The notes under the pieces: generated by a model
The model's input: only the letters and a program-made list of their open reading frames with translations
The model's database searches: none
Told to the model about the DNA's origin: nothing
In this document: positions 51,391 to 60,738 of the stretch, one piece after another
Position numbering within the stretch: position 1 is the stretch's first letter
Layout: each line of letters starts with the position of its first letter
Program-made: the position numbers and the translations under genes
Assembly (NCBI RefSeq): GCF_026626635.1
Contig: NZ_JAPNKA010000001.1
Coordinates: 8,618,001-8,682,000, forward strand
Source: Archangium lansingense
Lineage (GTDB): Bacteria; Myxococcota; Myxococcia; Myxococcales; Myxococcaceae
Direction of reading: 5' to 3'
DNA length: 64,000 bases

Positions 51391-53892
51391 TCAGCCACCG
51401 AGGTCCACCGTGAGTTTGGCGAAGAGGCTCCGCCCTGGACGCTGGACGCCGAAGAAGTCGAACGCGGGCGCATCGGTGAGGTTCTGCACGTCAATCGTCC
51501 AGCTCAGCGTGGTGGGCGCGTTGCGGATGACGTAGGTGAGGCCGAGCGAGTGCAGGAGTTGGGACGGGACCACCTGCTTGAGGTCCTTCTGTCCCAGTCC
51601 TTCCCAGGCGCGGAAGAAGGTGTGGACGTAGCGGGAGTGCCACGTCAGCGAGAGCTCATCGTCGGGGCGCATCAGGCCCTTGAGCTGGAAACGGGCGCTG
51701 CCATAGGCCTGCAGGTAGGGCCGGTTCGGAATGCGCTGTCCCTCGAAGGAACCAAAGGTGCCCTGGTTGGAGACATTACGGAAATCCTGCCAGGTGACGT
51801 TGCCATCGAGGACGAGGTATTGCCCCGGAGAGGTCCACCCGGCCGCGGCGGCGACTCCCAGGGAGCGGGCCGCGAAGACGTTCTGGTAGGTAAAGAAGCT
51901 CTCCCGGCCAATGAGGACGATGAGCTGATCCGCGAGGCGTCCAAAGCCTGTCACGTTGGCTCGGAAGTCCCCCGCGGACGTCCGCCAGGACTCCAGCTCG
52001 AGCCCCAGGTTGAGGTTGTGACTGGTCTCGGGATTCAGCCCGAGGTTCTCGTTGATGAGGATCCCATCACCGAAGACCTCGTCCGGACGCGGCAGGCGCG
52101 TGGCCCACTCGTAGGAGGCTTTCGCGTAGAGCTCCCGGGAGAAGCGGAAACGAGTGCTGTTGCCCACCCCCACGCCGTGCGTGTCCCGGTCGAGCTGCCC
52201 GAAGGTCCCGTCCGGCAGGAGATTCTCCGCACGCGCGAGCTGAACGTAGTCCTTGAGGAAGGCGATGTTCTCCAGGCGTCCGTCAAGAGCGTCGAGCTCG
52301 TATTCGAGACCACTGACCAGTGAGAAGAGGTTGCGCTCACCCTCGAGCGGATCAGGCTCCTGACGGGCGCGCAGGCGACGGTCCTCACCGGCCCGGCCCA
52401 CGATGGTGGGCGCGATGGCGAGGCGGAGTGAATGGAGGGCGGAGAGGTTCCACCCCAGGTTGAGCCTTGCGAAACCCGTGTGCTGATCCACGTACCGCTC
52501 GACGGCTCGGGACTCGATCTCTCCAGGCTGAGGGAGCTTCTGGACGCAGCGGCCAAACCAGTCGTAGGCGCAATCACCCATGTCCGTGAAGCGCGTCTGG
52601 CGCCAGGTGTATCCAGCGACCGTGTCGACCGAGAGCCTCTCGAAGTAGGTCTGCTCGAACCGAAGGGTGGCGCCTCCCGAGGTCTCCCCAGTGGTCACGT
52701 CCCCATAGGGCACATCCATGGTGACGTTGTGCTGGAGCTCTTTGTCGTACCCGCCGCCGAACACGCGCAGGAGCAGACGCCGGGCCCAGGGTCGCTCCAC
52801 GAAGCCCGCCTCCACCCCGGCCCCCACGGCCCGGTAGGCGTCATGGAAGCGATGGACTCGCGCGGGCCCGAGCCGCCCCTGTGCATCCGCGACCTCGACG
52901 TCGACGGGATAGTCGTTCCTGGCGTCATCGAAGAAACCGTTGGCCCGTACGAGCAACCCAATGGGCGCCTGGAAGTGCCGGACACTCGCCGTGAGGCGAT
53001 GCGTGTCGAAGGACCCAAGCTCGTAGGACGCGGCCGCGCCCGTCCCGTACACCGCTCGGTCGGTGACGAGCTGGACCGCTCCCCCCAGCGCATCGGTCCC
53101 GAAGCGGATGGGGACGACGCCCTGGTAGAGCTCCACGCGCTCGACGAGGTTGACGGGGACGTTGGCCAGCCCCGGCCCGAAGCCCGCCAGCTCGAGCGGT
53201 ATGCCATCGATGAAGAACCGGATCTGCTCATCCGAGAACCCGGCGAGTGAGAAGCGCGTGCGGCTGCCGAGCCCTCCCGCGCGGCGCACTCCTACGCCCT
53301 CGGTGCGTGCCAGGGCCTCTCCCATGTCGGCGGTCTCGCGCTGGAGGCGCTCGGTCTCGACCACCCGCACCGCCTCGGCGGACTGGCGTCGGCGCTCCGC
53401 TTCGGTCTCGCCCTGGACGCTGATCTCGATGGGCCCCAGCTCCTCGGCACCCGAGGCGAGCTCCTGTCCGGAGGCGCTGGCCTCGGGCGGCGGAGGAGTC
53501 TCGCGGGGCAGGCGGAACTCATAGGTGTAGACGAGCCGCGAGGGCTTTACCGCCCCGTCGCGCCGTGCCGGCTCGAAGCGGAAGCGAAGTGCCGCCTCGC
53601 GCGCCGCCTCGTCGAAGCCATGCCCCACGGGCTCCATCACCTCGGCCTCGGTGACGTTGCCTCGAGCATCAATCCGAAGGCGAAGCCGCACCCTCGCCTC
53701 CAGACCCGCACTCCTGGCCTGAGCCGGGTACACCGCCTCGACGAACTCCTGAAGCTTCGGCGGCACCACCACCGGAGCAGCTGGAGCCACCGCGGCCTCG
53801 CCCGCTCCTTCAGCCTCGGGCCCTTGCGCCTGGGCCCCCTTCGCAACGAGGAGCCACACACATGAGATTATGAAAATGGTTCGCATTCTCAT
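51391..53892 (-). CDS. mxcH: TonB C-terminal domain fused to a TonB-dependent receptor (MxcH-like)
   Basis: 833 aa from the ATG at 53892 (GTG 53898 and ATG 53886 are alternatives). Signal peptide about 1-23. Residues about 40-140 are a TonB C-terminal-type domain (FVEAVYPAQARSAGLEARV, VRLRLRIDARGNV, AREAALRFRFEPARRDG). A short Pro-rich linker leads to the receptor: plug (LERVEL-type LVERVELYQGVVPIRFGTDA) and barrel, ending LFAKLTVDLGG. It is the likely ferric-myxochelin receptor. A TonB-like domain joined to its own receptor is known in MxcH-type proteins and could act in energy coupling or signalling. A Fur-like box overlaps the start. Confidence 0.88.
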   Translation of the reverse strand: MRMRTIFIISCVWLLVAKGAQAQGPEAEGAGEAAVAPAAPVVVPPKLQEFVEAVYPAQARSAGLEARVRLRLRIDARGNVTEAEVMEPVGHGFDEAAREAALRFRFEPARRDGAVKPSRLVYTYEFRLPRETPPPPEASASGQELASGAEELGPIEISVQGETEAERRRQSAEAVRVVETERLQRETADMGEALARTEGVGVRRAGGLGSRTRFSLAGFSDEQIRFFIDGIPLELAGFGPGLANVPVNLVERVELYQGVVPIRFGTDALGGAVQLVTDRAVYGTGAAASYELGSFDTHRLTASVRHFQAPIGLLVRANGFFDDARNDYPVDVEVADAQGRLGPARVHRFHDAYRAVGAGVEAGFVERPWARRLLLRVFGGGYDKELQHNVTMDVPYGDVTTGETSGGATLRFEQTYFERLSVDTVAGYTWRQTRFTDMGDCAYDWFGRCVQKLPQPGEIESRAVERYVDQHTGFARLNLGWNLSALHSLRLAIAPTIVGRAGEDRRLRARQEPDPLEGERNLFSLVSGLEYELDALDGRLENIAFLKDYVQLARAENLLPDGTFGQLDRDTHGVGVGNSTRFRFSRELYAKASYEWATRLPRPDEVFGDGILINENLGLNPETSHNLNLGLELESWRTSAGDFRANVTGFGRLADQLIVLIGRESFFTYQNVFAARSLGVAAAAGWTSPGQYLVLDGNVTWQDFRNVSNQGTFGSFEGQRIPNRPYLQAYGSARFQLKGLMRPDDELSLTWHSRYVHTFFRAWEGLGQKDLKQVVPSQLLHSLGLTYVIRNAPTTLSWTIDVQNLTDAPAFDFFGVQRPGRSLFAKLTVDLGG

Positions 53893-53897
53893 TTTCA
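53869..53897 (-). promoter_or_regulatory. Fur-box-like region overlapping the mxcH start
   Basis: Minus strand shows GAAAATGAGAATGCGAACC directly followed by ATTTTCATAATC. It contains TGAGAAT-n7-ATTTTCA arms and hexamers of the GATAAT type. It covers the candidate start codons of the receptor gene, so binding could block transcription into it or translation initiation. Less regular than the other sites. Confidence 0.45.
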
Positions 53898-53945
53898 CGA
53901 GGCGTGTAGTCGCGAACGGGCAGCTTCGTCAAGAAGGAACTCCGT

Positions 53946-55319
53946 TCAGGCCGCCCGAGCCTGGGGAGCGCGCCGCGCGTGGAGCTTCTCGGCCACCATG
54001 AAGGCGAGCTGCAGCGCCTGGTCGGCGTTGAGCCGTGGATCACAGTGGGTGTGGTACCGGCTGGACAGGTCGTCCTCGGTCACCGCCCGGGCGCCGCCCA
54101 GGCACTCGGTGACGTTCTGTCCGGTCATCTCCAGGTGCAGACCCCCCGGATGGACGCCTTCGGCGGCGGCCACCTGGGTGAAGGTCTTCACCTCCGACAG
54201 GATGCGGTCGAAGGGCCGGGTCTTGTAGCCATTGCCGGCCTTCTGCGTGTTGCCGTGCATGGGGTCGCTCGACCAGACCACGGGGCGGCCATCGCGCCGA
54301 GTGGCGGCCATCAGCCGGGGCAGGCACTCGGCGGCCTTGTCCGCGCCGAAACGGCCGATGAGCGTCAGCTTACCGGGGATGGCCTTGGGGTTCAGGATGT
54401 CGATCAACCGCAACAGATCATCTGGCTCCATGGTCGGGCCGCACTTGAGGCCGATGGGATTCTGGATGCCACGCATGAACTCCACATGGCCTCCGTCGAG
54501 CTGACGGGTCCGCTCGCCGATCCACAACATGTGGGCGGAGGCGTCGAACCACTCGCCTGACGAAGGGTCGACGCGGGTCATGGCCTCCTCGAAGTTCAGG
54601 AGCAGGGCCTCGTGGCTGGTGAAGAGGTCGACCGGGACCGGCGGAGACTGCTGCTCGGGGTGCACATGGAGGGCACTCATGAAGCACAGGGACTCGAAGA
54701 TCTGATCCGCGAGCCTGCGGTAGCGCTCTCCCAGGGGAGTGCCCGCGACGAAATCGAGCGTCCACCGGTGGAGGTTGCAGAGGTCCCCGTAGCCGCCCTG
54801 GGCGTAGGAGCGCAGGAGGTTCAGCGTGGCCGAGGACTGGTGATAGGCCTTGATCAGCCGCTTCGGATCCGGCGTGCGCTCGGCTGGCTCGAAGTCCATG
54901 CCGTTGATGATGTCGCCGCGGTAGGCCGGCAGGGTGACACCGCCGATCGTCTCCACAGCGCTGGTGCGGGGCTTGGCGAACTGGCCGGCAATGCGGCCGA
55001 CCTTCACCACCGGACGTCCGCCCGCGAAGGTGAGAACCACCGCCATCTGGAGGATGAGCCGGAAGGTGTCGCGGATGTTGTCGGCCGTGAACTCCTTGAA
55101 GCTCTCGGCGCAGTCACCGCCTTGCAGCAGGAAGGCCTTGCCTTGGGAGACCTGGCCGAGCGCGGTGGTCAGGCGGCGCGTCTCCGCCGCGAACACCAGA
55201 GGGGGCAGGCGCGACAGCTCGTCCTCGACACGGGCGAGCGCACGAGGATCTGGGTAGTCCTCAGGCATGTGTCTGACGGGTTTCTCCCGCCAGGAACGGG
55301 GGGTCCAATTTCGAGTCAT
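53946..55319 (-). CDS. aroA5: Class II (plant-type) DAHP synthase, AroA5-like
   Basis: 457 aa from the ATG at 55319 (a TTG at 55337 is possible). Class II signatures: FLLQGGDCAESF, PAYRGDIINGMDF, LIGRFGADKAAECLP, VVWSSDPMHGNT and LHLEMTGQNVTECLGG. It condenses phosphoenolpyruvate and erythrose 4-phosphate, the first shikimate step. Placed inside the myxochelin genes, as in other myxobacteria, it raises chorismate supply for 2,3-dihydroxybenzoate when iron is short. Confidence 0.93.
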   Translation of the reverse strand: MTRNWTPRSWREKPVRHMPEDYPDPRALARVEDELSRLPPLVFAAETRRLTTALGQVSQGKAFLLQGGDCAESFKEFTADNIRDTFRLILQMAVVLTFAGGRPVVKVGRIAGQFAKPRTSAVETIGGVTLPAYRGDIINGMDFEPAERTPDPKRLIKAYHQSSATLNLLRSYAQGGYGDLCNLHRWTLDFVAGTPLGERYRRLADQIFESLCFMSALHVHPEQQSPPVPVDLFTSHEALLLNFEEAMTRVDPSSGEWFDASAHMLWIGERTRQLDGGHVEFMRGIQNPIGLKCGPTMEPDDLLRLIDILNPKAIPGKLTLIGRFGADKAAECLPRLMAATRRDGRPVVWSSDPMHGNTQKAGNGYKTRPFDRILSEVKTFTQVAAAEGVHPGGLHLEMTGQNVTECLGGARAVTEDDLSSRYHTHCDPRLNADQALQLAFMVAEKLHARRAPQARAA

Positions 55320-55355
55320 CACGGAAGTGCCATTCAAGGTGAGGGCTGAAAGCCG

Positions 55356-58300
55356 TTAGGGGGCGCGCAGGAGTCCCTGCTCCACGCAGTAGTCCAGGTA
55401 GCGGAACAGCAATCGGCGGTCGGCCGGTGGGCAGGTGATGCCGGTGTCCGCCAGCGCCTGCGTCAAACGCTCGCAGCGGACGGCTCCGAGACCGAAGGTG
55501 GGCTCCGACGAGCCCGCGCGCAGCTCGAAGAACGCCAGCGTGGCCTTGTGGGTCGCGCCGTCCGAGCTTCCCGCCACGCGTGCGCACCACTCGGGGACCG
55601 GGTACAGCTCGACGGGGTAGCCGTAGTCGCGGACCCAGCCGAACAACTCGAGCAGCCGCACCTCCTGAGCGGGCGTGAGGTTGAACACCTCACCGGGCCG
55701 GGGCACCAGCGAGAGCCGGACGAGCGCCCGCGCCACATAGTCCACCGGCGTCCAGGCTTCGCCCACGTCGAGCTGGGGCAGCGCTCCCGCGGGAACTCCG
55801 GCCAGCAGGATGCGCCAGACGAGGTCCTGCGGATTGACGATGCCGCTGCCCGGCGCGCCCACGACCCGCCCCAGGCGGTAGACCGAGACCGGCAAGCCGC
55901 GCTCAGCCGCCTGTTGAACCAGTCTCTCGGCGATCCACTTGCTCTGCTGATAGCCATCGCGCAGCCCCGGGTGCGCCGGCACGAAGTCCTCGGGGACCTC
56001 GGGGCTGAGGTTGGCCTGCGGAGCCACCGCCAGCGTCGAGACGTAGTGCAGTGGCTTGGGCCTCACAGCGGCGGCCAGGCGCAGGAGTTCGAGAGTCCCC
56101 TTCACGTTGACCGCCTGCAGGCTGCCGTATTCGCGCACGACGCTGACCACCGCGGCGTTGTGGTAGATGGCGTCGCACTCGGCGGCCAGCCCGTGGAAGC
56201 GCGTGGAACCCAGGCCCAGCCAGGGCTGCGTCAGATCGGCCGGGAGCGCCAGCACCCGCTCGGAGAGGTTCGTGTCCGGGAGCCGCTGGGCCGCCAGCGC
56301 CGCGCGAATCCGCTCCATGGCATGTGCCTCGTCGCGGGCCCGCACCGGGCAGACCACCCGTGCGCTGGTCTGGCGCAGCAACTGATCGAGCAGATGCGCG
56401 CCGACGAAGCCGGTGGCACCCGTCAGCAGAACCTGACGCAGCGGAGCCTGCGGCACATGGTGTGAGGCCCGAACCTCCCGGGCATCCGGGGCCTGGCCCT
56501 TGGCCACCTGCCTGGGAACAATCTCCTCGGGCAGCTCGGCATCCGCGAGCATGGCGGGCGTGAGGCCACCACTGTCCGAGCCGGCCCCCGCACCATGCTC
56601 CAGCGCCTGCGCCAAGGCGGCGGCGGTCGGGTAGCGGAACACCGTGGCCACGGGCACCTCGCGACCCAGTGCAACACCGAGCCGGTTGGCAACCTGAATG
56701 CTCTGGAGCGACTGCCCTCCGAGCTCGAAGAAGTCATCCTGTGCCGACAGGCCGCTCGCCCCCAGGACCTGCTCCCAGACATTCAACACCACGCGCTCGA
56801 GCTCGGTCGTCGTGGCGGCGGCCGAGGAAGACTCGCCGGTGGGCTGCACGTGGCGCAGCGCGGCCCGGTCGAGCTTGCCCGTGCTGGTCCGGGGCAGCCG
56901 CTCGGAGAACATGAAGGCCCCAGGCACCATGGGGGCGGGCAGCTCGGCCAGCAGGTACCGGCGCAGCTCCGCCGCGGATGGAGCGGGCTGTGCCGCGACG
57001 ATGTGAGCGCACAGCCGTCGCGCGCCGCCGGGTAGTACCTGCCCGACCACGGCGGCCTCGCGCACACCGGGATGGCCGAGCAACACAGTCTCGACCTCGG
57101 CCGGGTCGATTCGGTGGCCGCTGATCTTGAACTCGTCATCGACGCGGCCGGAGAACACCAGCTGTCCATCCTCGCGCAGCCGAACCTTGTCGCCCGTGCG
57201 GTAGGCGCGTGGGCGGCCGGGCAGCGACTCGAGCGAGACGAAGCGCGCCGCGTCCAGCTCCGGGCGTCCCAGATAACCCCGGGCCAGACCGCCACCCAGC
57301 AGGTAAAGCTCGCCCTCGGCGCCCGGAGCGGCGAGCCGGCCGTGCGGGTCGAGGACCACCGCGCTCACACCGGGGAGTGGACGGCCGATGGGAATCTCAT
57401 CACCGGCGGGTACGGCCCCGGCGCCGCTGAGCGTGGCGACGGTGGCCACCACGGTGGCCTCGGTGGGTCCATAGGTGTTGAGCAACTGCACCTCCGGTCC
57501 CACGGCGGAGCGCCAGCGTGCGACGCGCTCGGGCAGCGCGGCCTCTCCCCCGATGATGACGATGCGAAGGGAGGACGGCAGGCGGGCCGCTCCCGTCGAG
57601 ATGCTATAGGCCAGCTCGTGCCAGAACGCCGTGGGCAGGTCCAACACGGTGATGCCATGCTCGGCGCAGGCATCGAGCAGCCGCGGCACCGACTGGAGCA
57701 TCTCATCGGTGCGCAGCACCAGCTTCGCGCCTGCACACAGGGTCAGGAAGATCTCCTCGACACTGGCGTCGAAGTGCAGCGGCGCGAACTGAAGCACCCG
57801 GTCGTTCCGGTGCACTCCGTAGCGCTGCGTCGCCCCCGCCACGAAGTGGGCCAGCGCTCCCCGGGAGATCTGTACGCCGTTGGGCTGGCCGGTCGAGCCG
57901 GAGGTGTAGATGACGTAGGCCAGGTGCGCGTCCGCCACACGCGAGGTCTCGGAGGGCGGACGTGAGGCGGCCCGCTCATTCCTTCGCACCACGATGCGGC
58001 CCGGAGCCACCGGACCTGTAGCGGGCGTTGAACCCTGCTCGGAGGAGAGGATCAATGCAGGCGCGGCGTCGTCGAGGATGGCGGTGGTCCTGGACGCGGG
58101 GCCGAGAGGATCGATCGGCAGGTAGCCGGCCCCGGAGAACAACACGCCCAGACTCGCCACGATCGCATCGATTCCGCGCGGCAACATCACCGCCACGGGG
58201 CTGTCGGGCCGAGCGCCCGCGGCGGAGAGCCGTTCCGCCAGCGCCTGGGCGGCATGGAGCAGCTCGCGGTAGCTCATCCGGTACGGGCCGTGCTCCACCG

Positions 58301-59756
58301 CGACCGCATCGGGCTGCTCGCGAGCCCGCTCGGAGATCATCGCCAACACTGGATGTGCTGGCACGGAGAGTGGCCCGCCCTCGAGCACGGACGAAGGAGG
58401 GCTGGCCCCTGCTCCCACCGAGTCCTTCTGACCCGGTGTCGCCGCGGCCACCCTCTGGCCCGTGGAGCCGCCAATCGCCTGGTCGGGCGCGGCCACCAGC
58501 GACTCCAGGAGCTGGAGGAAATCGCGCTGATGGGTGTCCAGCGCATCGGCGCGGTAGCAGGCCGGGTTGGCGTCGAAGTCAATCCGCAGGCTGCTGCCGT
58601 CAGAGCGGGCGTAGAGCCCGATGGACAGATCCTCGACCGGGCCCGCGGAGAGGTTGTGCGCGATGGCCGGCATTCCTGCGAAGCGCAGGGCGTAGTCGAA
58701 CGGCATGATGTTGACCACCGGGCCGAACAGCCGGCGCTGCCCACCGACCAGCCGCAGATCGCGCCGGAGCTGCTCGTAGCGGTAGCGCAGATGGGGCCGT
58801 GCAGCGCGAAGCTCCGAGGCCACCTCGCGGGCGAGCGCGAACCACCCGGCCTCCGGACGCACCGGCACACGCAGCGGCACGATGTTCATCGCCATGCACG
58901 GCACACGCAGCGCGGCCGAGCCCAGCCGGGACATCACTGGCAGACCGAGCACCACCTCTGGCGCACCGGTCCGCCGGTGCAGCCAGGCCGCCGTGGCCGC
59001 GAGCACGAGATCTGGCCAGCCCAGGCCCGCCTGGCGAGCGGCAGCCTGAAGCCGCTCTACGTCGCCAGGTGACAGGTAGCGCGTCTGGCGCACGAAGCTG
59101 GCCGACATGGGCGCGGGTTCCGCGAGGCTCACCGGCGAGGGCCGATCGGCGAAGCGCTCCGTCCAGAAAGTCCGGTCGAGCGCGAACTGCGGTCCGGCCC
59201 TGTAGACCGCATCCTCCTCCAGCACGGCACGCAGCGAACCAAAGCCCCCCGTGGTGGGCCGTCCAGCGGCCAGCGCGGTGTAGAGCTCGGCCACCCGTCT
59301 CGCCATCAACGAGAAGCCAAAGCCATCCAGAGCGATGTGGTGGGCCCGCTGGTACCAGAAGAACCGGTCAGGCGCGGCCTTGAACAGCGCCTCCGCGAAG
59401 AGGGGTCCTCGGCTGAGATCCACGGGACGGGCCAGGTCCTCGCGCATCCACGCCTGCGCTGCATCCCACGGCTCCTGGGTCCCGCTCAGGTCGGCCACGT
59501 GCAGTGTCCAATCCTGCCGCGGCGCGAGGAATTGCCCGGGCCCCTCCCCTTCCGACACGAAACGCGAATGCAGAGCCTCGGCCTCTCCGACGGCCTGGCG
59601 CACCGCCGCCTCGAAGAGCGCCGGGTCAACGGGCCCGCGGATCTCGATACACTCACCGGCGTTGTACACCGGGCTCGCGAGATCGAACTGTTGGCCCAGC
59701 CAGATTCCGTGCTGGGCCGCTGACAGGGGCCAGCGGACATTCTGTGAATCGTGCAT
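55356..59756 (-). CDS. mxcG: Myxochelin NRPS MxcG: C-A-PCP-reductase
   Basis: 1466 aa from the ATG at 59756 (GGAG upstream; TTG 59771 is in frame). Condensation domain with HHIALDG near 139. Adenylation domain with YTSGSTGQPNG (Asn in place of the usual Lys) and a specificity code reading DAEDIGTVV, a known lysine code. PCP Ser1016 in GGQSLQS. C-terminal thioester reductase with LTGATGFVGAH near 1111 and the YQQSKW catalytic pair. It acylates both amino groups of lysine with 2,3-dihydroxybenzoate and releases the product reductively, giving myxochelin. The aminotransferase MxcL that would make myxochelin B is not in the window. Confidence 0.95.
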   Translation of the reverse strand: MHDSQNVRWPLSAAQHGIWLGQQFDLASPVYNAGECIEIRGPVDPALFEAAVRQAVGEAEALHSRFVSEGEGPGQFLAPRQDWTLHVADLSGTQEPWDAAQAWMREDLARPVDLSRGPLFAEALFKAAPDRFFWYQRAHHIALDGFGFSLMARRVAELYTALAAGRPTTGGFGSLRAVLEEDAVYRAGPQFALDRTFWTERFADRPSPVSLAEPAPMSASFVRQTRYLSPGDVERLQAAARQAGLGWPDLVLAATAAWLHRRTGAPEVVLGLPVMSRLGSAALRVPCMAMNIVPLRVPVRPEAGWFALAREVASELRAARPHLRYRYEQLRRDLRLVGGQRRLFGPVVNIMPFDYALRFAGMPAIAHNLSAGPVEDLSIGLYARSDGSSLRIDFDANPACYRADALDTHQRDFLQLLESLVAAPDQAIGGSTGQRVAAATPGQKDSVGAGASPPSSVLEGGPLSVPAHPVLAMISERAREQPDAVAVEHGPYRMSYRELLHAAQALAERLSAAGARPDSPVAVMLPRGIDAIVASLGVLFSGAGYLPIDPLGPASRTTAILDDAAPALILSSEQGSTPATGPVAPGRIVVRRNERAASRPPSETSRVADAHLAYVIYTSGSTGQPNGVQISRGALAHFVAGATQRYGVHRNDRVLQFAPLHFDASVEEIFLTLCAGAKLVLRTDEMLQSVPRLLDACAEHGITVLDLPTAFWHELAYSISTGAARLPSSLRIVIIGGEAALPERVARWRSAVGPEVQLLNTYGPTEATVVATVATLSGAGAVPAGDEIPIGRPLPGVSAVVLDPHGRLAAPGAEGELYLLGGGLARGYLGRPELDAARFVSLESLPGRPRAYRTGDKVRLREDGQLVFSGRVDDEFKISGHRIDPAEVETVLLGHPGVREAAVVGQVLPGGARRLCAHIVAAQPAPSAAELRRYLLAELPAPMVPGAFMFSERLPRTSTGKLDRAALRHVQPTGESSSAAATTTELERVVLNVWEQVLGASGLSAQDDFFELGGQSLQSIQVANRLGVALGREVPVATVFRYPTAAALAQALEHGAGAGSDSGGLTPAMLADAELPEEIVPRQVAKGQAPDAREVRASHHVPQAPLRQVLLTGATGFVGAHLLDQLLRQTSARVVCPVRARDEAHAMERIRAALAAQRLPDTNLSERVLALPADLTQPWLGLGSTRFHGLAAECDAIYHNAAVVSVVREYGSLQAVNVKGTLELLRLAAAVRPKPLHYVSTLAVAPQANLSPEVPEDFVPAHPGLRDGYQQSKWIAERLVQQAAERGLPVSVYRLGRVVGAPGSGIVNPQDLVWRILLAGVPAGALPQLDVGEAWTPVDYVARALVRLSLVPRPGEVFNLTPAQEVRLLELFGWVRDYGYPVELYPVPEWCARVAGSSDGATHKATLAFFELRAGSSEPTFGLGAVRCERLTQALADTGITCPPADRRLLFRYLDYCVEQGLLRAP

Positions 59757-59786
59757 CGCTCGGTACTCCAAAGGGGGGATTGGGCT

Positions 59787-59809
59787 GCGGGGACGGAGGA
59801 GGTCCCCGC
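59787..59809 (-). terminator. Intra-operon hairpin between mxcG and mxcF
   Basis: Perfect 8-bp arms GCGGGGAC / GTCCCCGC with a 7-base loop in the 63-base gap after mxcF. It may lower transcription of mxcG relative to mxcC-F, or only stabilise the message. Confidence 0.35.
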
Positions 59810-59819
59810 GCGCCGCTGA

Positions 59820-60725
59820 CTACGAAGCGTGGTGGGAGGTGCGCTGGGCGGTCGCCGAGGACAGCAGCGCGTACCAGTCCGTGAGCGTCGGGCGCTCGGC
59901 GAGCTCCACGAAGGAGATCTCCGCTCCGGTGCGCCGCCAGCGCTCGACCAGGGTCATGATCCGGATGGAATCGAGCCCCCGCTCCAGCAGGTTCTCGTCA
60001 TCGCCAATCGAGGTCTCTGCCTGGAGCAGCTCAGCGACATCCGAGCGCACCTGCTGGGGGCTCAGGGACAGCTCTCCCTGCGAGGCCGGGGGCTGCAGCC
60101 CCTCGACGAGCCGCTGGGTGGTGGTGGTAACGGCGCACAGCTTCGCCGCGTAGTTCAGGGCCAGGTGGTGCTGCTCCAGCGAGAAATCACCCAGCGCGTC
60201 CGCGACCAGGAACGCCTGCACATCGTGCATGAACGCATGGCTGGCCGTCTGCAGGCAGCCGATGTGGGCGTAGATGCCGCAGATGATGAGCTGGTCGCGC
60301 TTGCGCTCACGCAGGAGCTCCAGCAGCCCAGTCTTGATGAACGCGCTATAGCGCCACTTGGTGAGGAGGATGTCGCTCTCACTCGGAGCGAGCGCATCGA
60401 CGATCTGCTTCTGATCCGGGCCGCCGTTGATGCCCGGCCCCCACAGGTCCAGTTGCAGGCCGCGCTGCTCGGGCGTCTGGCCACCGGGCTGGGCGGAATA
60501 CACCACCGGAATGCCGAGCGCGGTGCAGTGCTGCCGCAGCCGCTGGATGTTCGCGAGCAGCTCCGTCACCGGCGGCTGCCCGGGGGTGAAGGCGCCGAGG
60601 AAGTAGCGCTGCATGTCGTGGATCAGCAGCACGGCGCGCTGGGGATCCGGCGTCCACGACACCTTGTTCTTGGGCAGGTCGGCCGCGCCGGGCATGGGAT
60701 AGGGGGCGATGGCGGGAAGCGCCAT
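59820..60725 (-). CDS. mxcF: Isochorismatase / aryl carrier protein MxcF
   Basis: 301 aa from the ATG at 60725 (AGGAG upstream). Isochorismatase domain about 1-205, with AVLLIHDMQRYFLGAF (catalytic Asp), LLTKWRYSAF and the ICGIYAHIGCLQTA segment. It cleaves isochorismate to 2,3-dihydro-2,3-dihydroxybenzoate. The aryl carrier protein domain is at about 225-295, with the phosphopantetheine serine Ser253 in ERGLDSIRIM; it carries activated dihydroxybenzoate to MxcG. Domain order matches EntB. Confidence 0.95.
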   Translation of the reverse strand: MALPAIAPYPMPGAADLPKNKVSWTPDPQRAVLLIHDMQRYFLGAFTPGQPPVTELLANIQRLRQHCTALGIPVVYSAQPGGQTPEQRGLQLDLWGPGINGGPDQKQIVDALAPSESDILLTKWRYSAFIKTGLLELLRERKRDQLIICGIYAHIGCLQTASHAFMHDVQAFLVADALGDFSLEQHHLALNYAAKLCAVTTTTQRLVEGLQPPASQGELSLSPQQVRSDVAELLQAETSIGDDENLLERGLDSIRIMTLVERWRRTGAEISFVELAERPTLTDWYALLSSATAQRTSHHAS

Positions 60726-60738
60726 GGAGGGACTCCTT

